NCBI GenBank assembly: GCA_013365365.1
Contig: JABVXU010000165.1
Span: 1-64,000 of the forward strand
Direction: 5' to 3'
DNA from: Cruorifilaria tuberocauda
Taxonomy: Eukaryota; Nematoda; Chromadorea; Rhabditida; Onchocercidae
DNA: 64,000 bases
Under the pieces are notes generated by a model. That model was not told the origin of the DNA, did no database searches, and saw only the letters and a list, made by a program, of their open reading frames with translations. Positions 48,102 through 59,900 of the stretch are shown here, piece after piece. The translations under genes were made by a program, and so were the position numbers. Numbering within the stretch: the stretch's first letter is position 1; each line of letters starts with the position of its first letter.

Positions 48102-51100
48102 TTAAGTATCAACAACAACCCTGGCTTGTACGATCTCTAACTGCGAATCAATTAACTGGATTTTCTTTATTCTTTTCGATCTACTTATCCAAACAGTTGA
48201 TATACGTACACATATGCTATTCAGTATGATACTTGTCGCGAAAACTCCACCGACTGCAGAGCACAAACGTATGAGCATTTGCAGCAGCGAACTGCAGAAA
48301 AAAAATCATGTTATTTGACAGTAGTTACATTATTACTTGTGCTGAAAGCTTTTTATTTAGTTCTTACTTCAAAGTTAGTGAATTCAATGAATTTATAAAA
48401 ATTTCATCGCAGAACACTAAAAATAACACTGTAAAAGAAAAACGAATTTATGGACCTTTCTAGATAAGATAAAAGACTTACGATTGAATGCGCCTAACTT
48501 CGATGACTGTTGCTGCAAATTCATAATGGATAATGATAGCTGCATGCTTATGAACATCTTTTTTGGGAGTTTTTTTCTGCAAATTATATTTTATTTTTTA
48601 TTGTAACAGCAAACCCCTTTAGCTTCATCACACAAAAAATCTACAAGCATTTAGCAGAAAGTCATGATTGAAATCAAAAGGCATTACGGGACTACCGTAA
48701 AATGCAATTAGTAATAAAATATCTCTAGAGAAATGTCTTTAACGGAATAATTTGAAAATATTCCCATAGAACCAAACCATGAACGTCACAGAATACTGAT
48801 ACGTAAGTGTAGAACCTCCAAAAAGGCCACTATGATATATTCTCGTAGGTACAACCTTCAAAAAATAACGAAATTCGTCTATGCCTGAAAAAAGCACACT
48901 AGTACAACACATTAAAAAATTCTAAGCCACAAAAAAAATATCAGAGAGAAATAATTACATTTATAAGGATTAAAATTTCTTTTTTAAGCAACGCGTGGTT
49001 TTGCGAAAAAAGTCAAAAAATAAATGATTCATTAAATGCAGCTAAAGGTTGAATCTAACCTGTCTCAGAAATTTGTTCTATCCCAGCCAGAGGAGTTACA
49101 AGACCGTATATTCTGGGACCAAAATTGAACCGTTCTATTCGATGAGAAATATTACCAGCTAAAATAACTACACTTGTTTGTAGCTATTAGTTAATTTTGA
49201 GCGACAATCCAAATTAAAAACGGTTTGATGATATAAGGTATTCGTTTTCCTATTTCTACTACTTGGTCATATAAAGAAACCAATGATGAATTTGGATGAA
49301 TAATGCCAACATATGTTATTTACAATACCAACAAAAACTATAAAGTGGTACAGTAAATAACATTTGTTGACATCATTCATCAAAGAGATGCAGAAAAATA
49401 TAGTAACATATTTCAGAAAGTAAATCTGAATAAAAAAACTTACGGCTAGAAATTCCACCAAAATGAGCAAAAATACCATCAATATCTAGATTTTTGCCAG
49501 TACTAACCACAAAACTATCACCTTTGACCTTGTTAACACGCATGCGACCATGTATACGGCAAGCGGTACCTTCGCTTTTCTCCGAATTACCTGAAAGCGG
49601 AAAACCGGCATATATCATTTAATTTCTTGATTTCAAATTATGTCTTTAAAATGTCTCCCGGCAAAAAAGCAAAAAAAATTCAGTAAAGCCGAAATAGGAT
49701 TTTTTCATTGTTTTAACATGATTTCTATATCAGACTTTATGTCTTGGTACCAATTTTTTTTGAGAGGAAAATAGGATATTACGAATTTTATAAGCTATTT
49801 TATCCTTATTTTAACTCTAATAAATATCAGAAAAAGTTCTATTATTCTGACAAAAATGAAACGCGTTATGCCCTTCACCATTACTTTTTGCTCTTTTGAA
49901 GCTTGATCAAATAAAGCTTACTTGCGATAACGTGAAATACATTAAATCCATTCCCAATTAATATCAATGTTCCACCGTCCAAAGATTGTTTTCGGTTTTT
50001 CTTCCTTTCCAACTGTATCGCATGCGCTTCCTCCCGCTGCTTTGTTTCTGCTTCAGTTTTCAAACCCTGCTCAACTCGTTCGCTGATAAATGTCATCTAT
50101 AGAACCCGAACAATGCTCAGTAAGCAAATACTTCAGAAATTATAAAGTGAAAACTGATTTACGACGTAAACTATAACTATCAGAACGAGAGAGAGGAATT
50201 AATCCCGTACTTTCAGGAAAAGTGATAGCAGTATGGCTAATATTTCGGTAACTAAAAAAAATGCGATGCTTCAAAGTTCAAATATGTGATGTATCGAAAA
50301 CGAATAGGATTACTTCGTCAAGACTTTTGAACAAGGTGGCTCCTTCTTTGGTATGACGCTGTACTTTCTTTAGTTCATTCCAATACATAGCTTCTTTTTC
50401 TGTAAATTCGAAACGCGTTGGATCATGTTTGAATTCATTCATATAATTGAGTTCATGTGAGGCAGTACCAGTAATATGTGCCATCAAATTCGTACAAGGA
50501 GTTGCGACTATCATATCTAATTCCAATTCAGGATGCCTGAATTTACAAAGAGGAAGTAAATACTTGGCTTATAAATTTCATCCAAAAAAAAAACGAATAA
50601 CTTTGCATGAAGAGTGTACCAAAAAGCTCAAATGAAAAGAAACCATTTGCTTACTCATTAAAAGCTGTATCCACTGAGAATTTATAATAATGTCCTTCAT
50701 TGGCGTAAAAATAATTCCTCAGTTCTCCAAACATCAACACTACGATGATTAGAAATGATAAACTTGCAACTGCAAAATCAGTATTATTTGGCAGTGCACT
50801 AAACAAAAGGGCCGTTACTAAACAAACGACCTGTCCTTCCTTAGATTTCCGAAATTATTAAAGTTAAAGTCGAAGTGCTATAAAAAATGTGATTGACATC
50901 CAGTATTGAAACGCTTCTAATAAAAGATGTTTTACGTATAAATGTGGCATCATTCATAACCTTATTAAAACAGTGGAGCATTTGCCTATCGGTAACTTAT
51001 CGCCTGATCAATCAGTTTCTACGCTAAGATTTCATTGGTCGATTTCAATCGTGCAATATTGGGTCTAAAAAGCTACGTTCATAGTTTCCATACATCAAGA

Positions 51101-51325
51101 CTTTCTGGAAAACCTTAATATTTTTCTAGTTACATGAAAATGGAAATAAGAAGGTAATGAAAAGCAAGAAGCAGATTTTGAAAGTAACTCACGGATTCCA
51201 CCAGTAGCTCGCTTCTCCTCACTAACTTCATCCACAGTTTTGTTAAATGCATCAAAATCTCGAACAACTTCTTGAACCGTTGGACGTCTATGGCGAACTG
51301 TTGTACTTGGTAATAGCAACGACAT
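48102..51325 (-). CDS. ERGIC2/Erv41-type ER-Golgi cargo receptor
   Basis: Nine exons in phase: 51325-51193, 50769-50655, 50536-50314, 50096-49922, 49590-49444, 49158-49060, 48884-48778, 48576-48482 and 48291-48102; 427 aa (human ERGIC2 377). The layout is that of the family: a short cytosolic N-terminus with an aromatic-acidic stretch (VVRDFDAFNKTVDE), a transmembrane helix at about residues 45-62, and a large lumenal beta domain with the landmark segments CRIHGRMRVNKVKGD, ISHRIERFNFG and FRYFLKVVPTRIY. A second transmembrane helix lies near residues 366-390 (SAVGGVFATSIILNS), followed by a cytosolic tail. The family cycles cargo between ER and Golgi with its ERGIC3/Erv46 partner. The start at 51325 is the first ATG with a continuing frame after the acceptor GATTAG (51363). 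An ATG-TGA pair precedes it. Confidence 0.95.
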
Positions 51326-51327
51326 GT

Positions 51328-51333
51328 TCACAT
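51328..51333 (-). promoter_or_regulatory. Start-stop upstream element (ATG TGA)
   Basis: In the leader that would follow trans-splicing at 51362, ATG is directly followed by TGA, two bases before the main start at 51325. Such minimal start-stop ORFs are known to stall or retard scanning ribosomes. A role here is inference. Confidence 0.4.
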
Positions 51334-51362
51334 CCAACGGCACTCTCCGCCCGTAAGGGCCA

Positions 51363-53706
51363 CTAATCAAAGCAATTCTTCAAAACCGTTTCCGTTATAT
51401 AGAGGCAATGTGTCGTGTGAAGAGTGTGTAAGGCTATGCGGAGAGTAGAGATAGAAGAATCTGAGGAGAGGTGAGGGATATAAGAGATAGTGAAGAAATG
51501 AAAGTTTCATGAGAACTCTAGGGAAATTACATTCACGTATTCCTGATACAAGCTAGTCTCTACCGGCGGTATTTTGTAGCTACTGTGGGCAGGTCAGTGG
51601 GCAGATATCTGGTTCTGATAGTAAATAGTGAACTGTCGTGCTACATAACATTCATCGTATACAAAGCGCAGAATGATAAGTTCAGACTGATATCAGATCA
51701 AGTTTCTTACACAGATATGTCGTATGAAGGTACAGGAGGTAGTTGATGAGAATGCATGGAGGTTGCCACGAAGTGTCAGAGTTACCTTTAAACTTAGAAA
51801 TTGTTAATGAAATGAGTCTGAAATAGGAACCTCAAAGCTTTGTAACCATTTAGGTTTATCTCTACTTCAGATAGTTGTTGTTGGCGGTTGTATTGTGTGA
51901 AAATACGATATGCAGTGGAGCTAAACAGTTTAATTTAAACTTATCGAAAACATGCAGTATTTATTAACACACTTCGACGACGCAAGAACTTGAATATTGC
52001 ATTTGGAAAAATCAATTACGTCGAATATTTTCGAAAGATACATGTCGGCTGATTAAAACTCGAATATGAATTAAATGAATATTGTATGTCCTTACTTCTC
52101 TGGTAAACATAAGTTCTATAATGCTATGAAGTAATTTAATGGCAGGTGCTATAATCAAAGTGAAATACTCGTCGCTGTTAGATTTAACGCTTTAGAATTC
52201 CAGAACTGGATTATTTTCAAATTTTTTAGTAATTAAATATCTGGATTTTAGAGAAGAGAGATTTTAAGTTTTTATTAACTTGAACACTTCATAAATAGCT
52301 GAAAAAACAGGAAAGAAGTTCCAGTCTTTTCAACTTCTTCAAAGCATCAAGCTTAAAGGTGACATTTACTAGCTGAAGAAATCCTTTGCTCTTATAATTT
52401 AATCACTGACTAATTACAATTGTTTAATAACTCAATAAAAAAAAATTGAATATTTTGGTGTACCAATTGTATCGATCTATCCAAATTTGAGATGCAAATA
52501 ATCGATATGTGGCTTCATATAATGACTCCATTCAGGTATACAATATTAATCAGTTATTCCAGCTCGGTTGAAAAGGTACTGAATGTATAAGTATTTAAGG
52601 TACTTCAGTTGTCTAACTTGTCCTGCGATGCCTTTATTGATTTAGGAAAGAAAAAACGGAATTCAGATTTACAAGTGAAATCGACAAAGAAAACTGAATT
52701 ACAAGTGATTGAATGAAATAACATCTGTTTGGAGTGTTAATTAAAACGCGATTTTTATACTATTACCAGAAAATAACTATTTATAGATTTTTCTTTACAT
52801 ATATATAACAATAGTCGTTACATGTCCTAGAATATTTACTTGTATCAGGAGATGTTAAGCATTTAGTAGAAATGTGAAATTGATATAGAACAATCGTAAC
52901 ATAGTATTTGTTTATTCCTATATCTTGCACATGAAGTTTGTTCTAACTGAACATTCGAAATTCAAAATTAACATAATTCTTTGAATTATGAGCGTAACAA
53001 AGTCATTTTTCTTAAATTATGATCTATTCAAGCCACAGCTTGCCATTCCTTATTCTTCTCTTTAGAATGATCAAAAAGAAATCATGTATATATTTCTCTA
53101 CATTGATGACTGATATCTCTTCATATATCCGCATATTCTTTCTAAATATAAATGATAATAATTAGTCCTGAAAAACGTTCAAGTGGATTGATCTCTCGCT
53201 GTTAAATTACAATGTACGTCAGAAATCTTTGTCTCTAAATGATGATTCTAATAATCTTAAATAGAAAATGGAAATTTTGAAAAAGATCCTTTCATTACTG
53301 TCTCCCCGAATTAAGATGCTTAGTTATATTTTACCCGTAGCATAAGCAATCTTTTTCAATCACCAGAAGTTAAAGCGGAAAAATAAAGATCATAATCTTT
53401 TTTCAAATCAAGAGATATCTGGAAGTCTGTCATATATTAAAATTTAACATCCTGCTGTCACTTTCGCACCTTTTTCTGTGAATTTTTTATCGAAATTTCT
53501 AAAATACTTATAAATTGGATTCATTAATACTTGTAAATTAAATCCCTAAACTACTTCCTTCTCTTGAAGACATCAGAGAAAAAAAGTTCCGGTGGATTAT
53601 ATGTTATGGAAGATTAGCAGAAAGATGTTATAAAGGTATTATCACCCCAAATTGTATAATTTCTTTTTTCATTAAACTTTCACCACAAAGAATGTAATTT
53701 TATTAA
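51363..53706. other. Intergenic
   Basis: Upstream region of the ERGIC2-type gene. A purine-rich run (GAGAG/GAAGA repeats) lies at about 51420-51510. No coding exon is supported on either strand. Confidence 0.45.
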
Positions 53707-56700
53707 TTACTTGCAGCATGGCTGAATATTAGCTGCATTTCGTGTTGCAATGACCTGACTCGCAACTTTCTGGAGCATGTGTTCACTGCACATTATGTCG
53801 TCAGTTGTATTGCAGTTGTCCGCTAAACTGTTTCAAACTATTTTATTGACCAATTCATATCCATCTTTTGTATTTTTTGTGAACAACTGGTGGCAAATAG
53901 CAGTCATTTGCGAGTAGTGGTCACCTTTTGTCAAACTACCTGATTATAATCATGCTTCACCTGAATAAAAAACTTGGTCTCTGCTAGAAGAAATTTGGAA
54001 TTATGCTATAAAATTAGTGAATTAATGAAATACAATTAACTTTTATGAAATCAAATCTTGCCAGAAGAAATTCGAAACAAAAATATTTTTCACTGCAGAA
54101 AATAAATCTTATCTTCGGATCGCAATTTGACGAATTTGCGCACCCGAAGTTCATAAAATTTAACAAGTCAGTTAGCATCAAGCGATCACAGCGCAGGTTT
54201 TATCTTCGTATCATCCATTCCTTTCTTTTGATTGAAAAATGAATGAAGATCTGGTTTGATCTTTCGTATTAGTTATATTTAATCAAAAGTAGCACCAACA
54301 TTGTCATTTGATATAATTATTGTAAGTTTCATTAATCTCGACTGAATCAATGTTTATTGGAAGCTAAAATATCATCATATTAACGGTACTGCTGAACTTC
54401 ACAACATGAGAAGAGTTGCGTCTCAGACTGATTTTGAATCTAATACATGTGGCAGCGAAATTTGCATAAAGTCTTTTACATTTTCACTGGAACTTATAAA
54501 AAACTTATTTGTAAGTTGATCGAACATATAGCTGGAAAAGTTTGGAGTAAATTTGGGGCAGACGAAATCTTCTGCAAATGTCCTTATAGTATGCCGCACA
54601 TCATTTTCAATGTTGCTCTCCAAGCTGTTGTACGAAATTTTTATGTTATACTTATTGCACTATTTGGTTGAGTAATTTAGCATAATTTTGATTTTTCGCA
54701 TGTAAATTCTATTTAATTTTCGAATGGTTATAAGCGGAGAATTGATGATGTCTCTAGCTAGAGGTTAAGCAAAAATGCCGAAATTGGTGGTACTTCTCGG
54801 AATTTAGTACGACAGCCTTTACACTATATATTTTACTTCAATCTTATTTCATCTCTGTAAATAATTAAAATTTAAATTGTAAATTCAACCGATTGCTTTC
54901 TAAAGATTTCCGAATTATCTCGAATAAAGGGCTTCCTACTAAGCAAACTTAAAGGTGTTCCTGTTATGCTTATTTTTATTTTTGTATTTCAATGTTCCAT
55001 ACTTTCGTTATTAAAATTTTTTGGTAACAAATGTCAAAATAAAAAATCGTATAAAGATGCTACTGCTCAAACCTTCTTTAAATTAATCAATTGATTATTG
55101 AAATTTATTGGTTGAGTACTTTTCAGTTTGTCAGTAAATAATATCAAAATATAATAAAATTAATGACAGCTACAATTAATGTACATATGAAGTTACATCC
55201 GGGTGTCTATTGCTCATAGGTATAAAGATATTTTAGTAAGAAAACAACGTATGAAAAAGAAGGTAGATGAAAAGAATGGGAATAGCGACAGGATGATACC
55301 GAGTGTATTACTGGCACCGATGCCTTGAAATTTACGAATAACTGTGGCTGACTTCAATGGTATTGTTTATTCTCGCAATTACTTTTTCAGTACTAAAATT
55401 GTTGTGGAACAATAGCAAAAAAAATTTCTAACAACCAGAAAATGTTTTGTATCGGATGAATTTATTATAAAAGACATCATCAGTGAGTTTGCAACATGAC
55501 CTTTCTGAATTTATGGTCTTTGTCTCTGTCAATAGCGTGAAGACTGTATCAGTTCTTCAAATCGAATTTTTCAGAATTTCAAGGTTCTACTTGAAATGTT
55601 CAACTTTAAAGGGTAAAAGGAAAGTAGTTTTAAACTTTGAGTCACATTCATAAGTAAGAATCATCCTTTTATATGCATATCATGCTTGCATCATACGTGG
55701 ATAAAACTGCTTATAAATTTACGAGGATTTACAAAAAAGCCTGCACTTAATTATAGTGAAGAACTGTGGTATTTTTTTAGCTGCTGATATTAACAAACGT
55801 AAGTAACATAAGACTGAATAATACCAGTTAAAATTAAATAATGATAATCATTCAGTGTTAGACAAATCTTGTCACGAGAAAACAGTAAACAGAATTTAAG
55901 ACAATATGATGTTATAATCCTGAATAAATTTCGTATTATACAAAACAGCAGCAAAAAATGATGAGCGACGAACTTTGTTATTAAAAATTTTAGTTCAGCC
56001 TTAACTGAACTACGATTGAATAAACTTTACAATCCACATGATTAAGCAGCTAATCTGCTTAATTGAATGAGAACGAGAAAAAAGTCAGGATTACCATTTT
56101 AGATCTAATATTACATATTGCATATCGTTATTTACAACCAGATCATAAATATAATTTCATTTCTTGCAGTAATTCTTAAACTGAAAATCTGCTTGAAATT
56201 CATTATTGTTTATCGACCAATTAAAAACAATATCTTTTGCTTTCGAAATTACATCGTGATACATTGTGAAAAGTGAGGAAAAAGCGCACAGTTTTCTGCT
56301 TAACAAACTATAGATGACCTCGGTCTTTTCATTTTTTTAGAGGTTAACATGTTTATGACAAGAAATAAAATGACTTGAGTTAAAAATAATATCACATCTG
56401 TAAAACGACCAAATCATTCGCTAAAAAAATGAATGCATTGTATGTAGACAAAGTTCCGATGAAGCTGTAAAACTGTGCTAAATAAGAGCAATAGTTTAGC
56501 TGTGTCAAGGCGAAGCTTTTGCTTTCAGTGCTATTTGATTTATGGAATTTGGCTTAAGAACAAACAGAGCTGTACACAGCTGTGTGTATAAGAGAGATTC
56601 ATAAACAACTTTCAGTGCTTTTGAGCCTTCTGCAAACTGTTTACCGGTTGAAATAGCATCGTAACTGCCATCACCAAAGATTTCTCCTGTTTTAATACAG

Positions 56701-56837
56701 TGTTTGGCCTTCATTTACATCATTTATTTTTTTGTGGATCATGCTAATGATCTGTGCCATATTATTGATTTAAAGTGGAATTGAGGAAAAAGTTACATTA
56801 CAATGGTACCGCAAGCTTTCTGATGTTCTTTGAGAGA
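53707..56837 (-). pseudogene. Exon-like pieces of an unidentified gene, possibly decayed
   Basis: Four minus-strand pieces look coding. 56837-56802 lies between a GTTTCAG acceptor and a GTAATG donor (SLKEHQKACGTI). 56708-56610 is in phase with it (AKHCIKTGEIFGDGSYDAIS and on to SKALK). 54624 to about 54500 follows ACAACAG (LESNIENDVRHTIRTFAEDF). 53939-53707 follows AATCAG and runs SLTKGDHYSQMTAICHQLFT to NIQPCCK, but with one in-frame TGA at about 53837. The first two join cleanly; the later joins do not. The character is helical, with cysteines at the end. A membrane-curving helical (BAR-like) protein is one guess, but no diagnostic motif supports it. It may be a real gene whose other exons I missed, two genes, or a pseudogene. 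Confidence 0.35.
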
Positions 56838-56959
56838 CTGAAACATGAATCATTCTTAAGTAATGTGATAGGCCGTGAGTAGCTTCAATTTCAGTGAATT
56901 TGGAAAAAAAACTCAGACTGGCTCTTTATCGGAGTATTGGACATAACAGTGGTACTGCA

Positions 56960-59900
56960 ATGATGATGGATATTTTGTTGGAAGATGATGAAAAATTATT
57001 GTTTTCTTCTTTACCGTCTCAAGATGAGGATATTTTGCTCACAGAGCAGGTTAAATTATTATTACCAAATTTTAAAGACTTTTTACTAACAAATTAAATT
57101 TCAAGGATGCAAATAAGAACGGAAGACTTTAAAGTTATCATTAAAAAATTTGTTCCTCTTGTCATAACGATAAATTCAGAAAGACTTTATTATGAAGCAT
57201 TCAAGATATTAACAGGCTCGAAAAATGTTTTTATTGTGCGATCATAATGAAAAGGGATTTGTGGTAAAAATGGATTTGGCTCGTATTGATGGGATGATAC
57301 CAAATATATCACAACAACAACTGGAACTATTTTTTGACAATGCAGATATTTTTAAAACTAATTATGTTACTGAAAATCAATTCATTGAAAACATTAGTAA
57401 GTTTATTTTGTTCACAGTGTTACCAGATGAAGTTATAAAAATGTTATCAATAATGCTACTTTTTTGGGTGTTCATTAATTTTGATTTTTTTATTTCTTTA
57501 ATAGTAACAATCTGAATATCGCATATATAGAGATATATTATAGAACCTATGCTTTTACGAAGTGGCTCCAGCGATCCACATCCAATAAAAGCAAAAGTTT
57601 GTTTTTTGTTTCTGTAATACATTAATTGGTTTAGTTAAGGATTACCGTGTTCAAATAATATTTGACGGTTAATAAAGTTTCTCTCCAGCAATATAATGAT
57701 TTTGGCGTTATGAACTATTCGATATTAAGAAAAATATCACATCAATTTTGATGAAAATGAAAGACTTTAATTGAAATAAGCAAAAAATTTATTTTAATAT
57801 CCGGAAATATCATGAAAATCACTTTCATTTTGTTTGTTACTCGTTTACTCACTGTTTCTTTTTGCAATTCAGAAATACGAAATGTTGCAGACAAAGAGAA
57901 ATAATATGTTTTCAATTTATGATTGAAAAAGTCTTTTGGAGGTTTTTTTGACTTGGCGATTAGTCTTATGTGGACAGAATGAAATCCTGAAATCCTAAGA
58001 CTTGCATAATTTAAAGAATTTTTAGTTCCTCATTTCATAATTTCCCAAAGAAGTAGGGAGGCTTCCTTGTTTTTATATTCATTCTGTGAATGAATAAAGG
58101 TATAATTCGAGAAATTTTGAAAAAACAATTAAAGTTTCGTGAGTTTGAAGATACTTGAAAAAATCTACACCTACTGAGCAAAAACTAAGATTTTATTAGC
58201 AAAACGAGATTGTCCACTCAGCTGTACAAATTTAGTTTTGCTTTCTTGAGCATGGTCCAAGATATTTAATTTTAATCAATAATCAATAAAAGTACTTGTA
58301 ATTTTATTTCTATCACTTTCATAGCAACTAACCGTTGATAACTAATTTTAAAATGAAGTAATTTCATGATACAGCTGAGCAATTAACTGATGCTAATCAT
58401 TTCAGGAAACAAAAGATCTATATTTAACAAAAAGTGATAAAGCTTTAGAAGATAGTAATGGAACAATGATGAAAATTAAGGAGGAAAAGAAAAGGAAAGA
58501 AATGAGTAGAAATATGACGGATTCTGATCAAAAAGCAATGGATCCTGGATCAACTAGAAGAAAATCGATTTCTATGGGAATTCGTGCAGAACTGAAAAAA
58601 TCAATGCAGAATAAGGAGCATTCCGAAATTATTCGACGACAAGAGCAAAGCTATAATGGATATGAAGGAGATCACTATCAAGAACATCATCAATGTGCAC
58701 AACGTCGGGAAATTTATGATTTTACTGGTTCATTGAAAGACGAATTATCTGTGTCAGCAATTGGAACGGTGGACAATGAAACGTTTCTTCAGACAGTGTT
58801 TGTCGATTTTCATTTATCAGACGTTTTCATATTTCAACAGATGCCATTTACATGTTATTTCTCTTTGTAAACATGAGTTTAGGGAGAAGATGTCTATCTA
58901 TTTATCTAAACACTTCTTTATAGTTGCGTCCATTTATATTATGTATTTATGATGTCACTTTTACACGGTAAATTACTATTAAATGGACATCTTTCAACAG
59001 TACGCTTACTTCGCTTATTCATAATTTTTGGAGAAATGAAAGTAATGAAATGAAAAGGTTAAATGAAAAGGTCACAAATAAATATTTTTCCACTGTTGTC
59101 GTTAAACTTTCAATCATTAAAAAAAATCCATTTAAATGTATGAGTCATCTCAAAGTCATTGTTTTTTTACCATACAAGTTATATATTTCTTAAAATATAC
59201 CATGGAAAAGTTAGTTCTTTCACAGCTTTACATGATAATATTAATAAAATTAGAAACATTTTCAAACATTCTAATTAGAGAATAATTCTGATGCTCTCGA
59301 ATGAATTTCCAAAAAGTTCATAGGTCTTTTTCTTTCTAAATCACTATTTTAATTAGTTAACAAAAATTTGTTCAATACTTAATGAATTTCCATACTGCTG
59401 CATTAAATTTCAAGTTTTAAAACAAACTAGTGGTAAATATTTAGGTTGCAACTAAATTTAAGCTCAGAGGATTAAGTAAAATTATAATGCGCACTATTAT
59501 TTGTATATAAACGAATTGCAGGGAATCAACAACCACCAATTATCCATTTACTATAGAGAACAGAGATCAACCGTCACAATATGATTCTCTAACAAAATCA
59601 ATATTGGAATTAAAACAAATTTTCAAAGTACGTTTCATGATAACCGATGTTTAAGATGAAAAGTTGCCAATGAATAAGTTTTAAACGAATTTCTCGTTGA
59701 ATGTATAATTAATGAATTACTACCAACCATACATGATAACTATTGATTTCCTTAGTACTTGGAAAAATTCCACGAAACTATAGCACGTTTAAGTTCCTTA
59801 TGTGTTGGTTGTGATATAATGAAATGGTGTTAATCTCTTGAAAAGCGACATGATTGTCATTCTTAAATGAAACTTTAAATTTGCTACAATTAACTCTTTT

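Noticed and set aside
54447..54671. Plus-strand 74-codon ORF
   Set aside because: It is the antisense shadow of a more protein-like minus-strand frame that follows a good ACAACAG acceptor.
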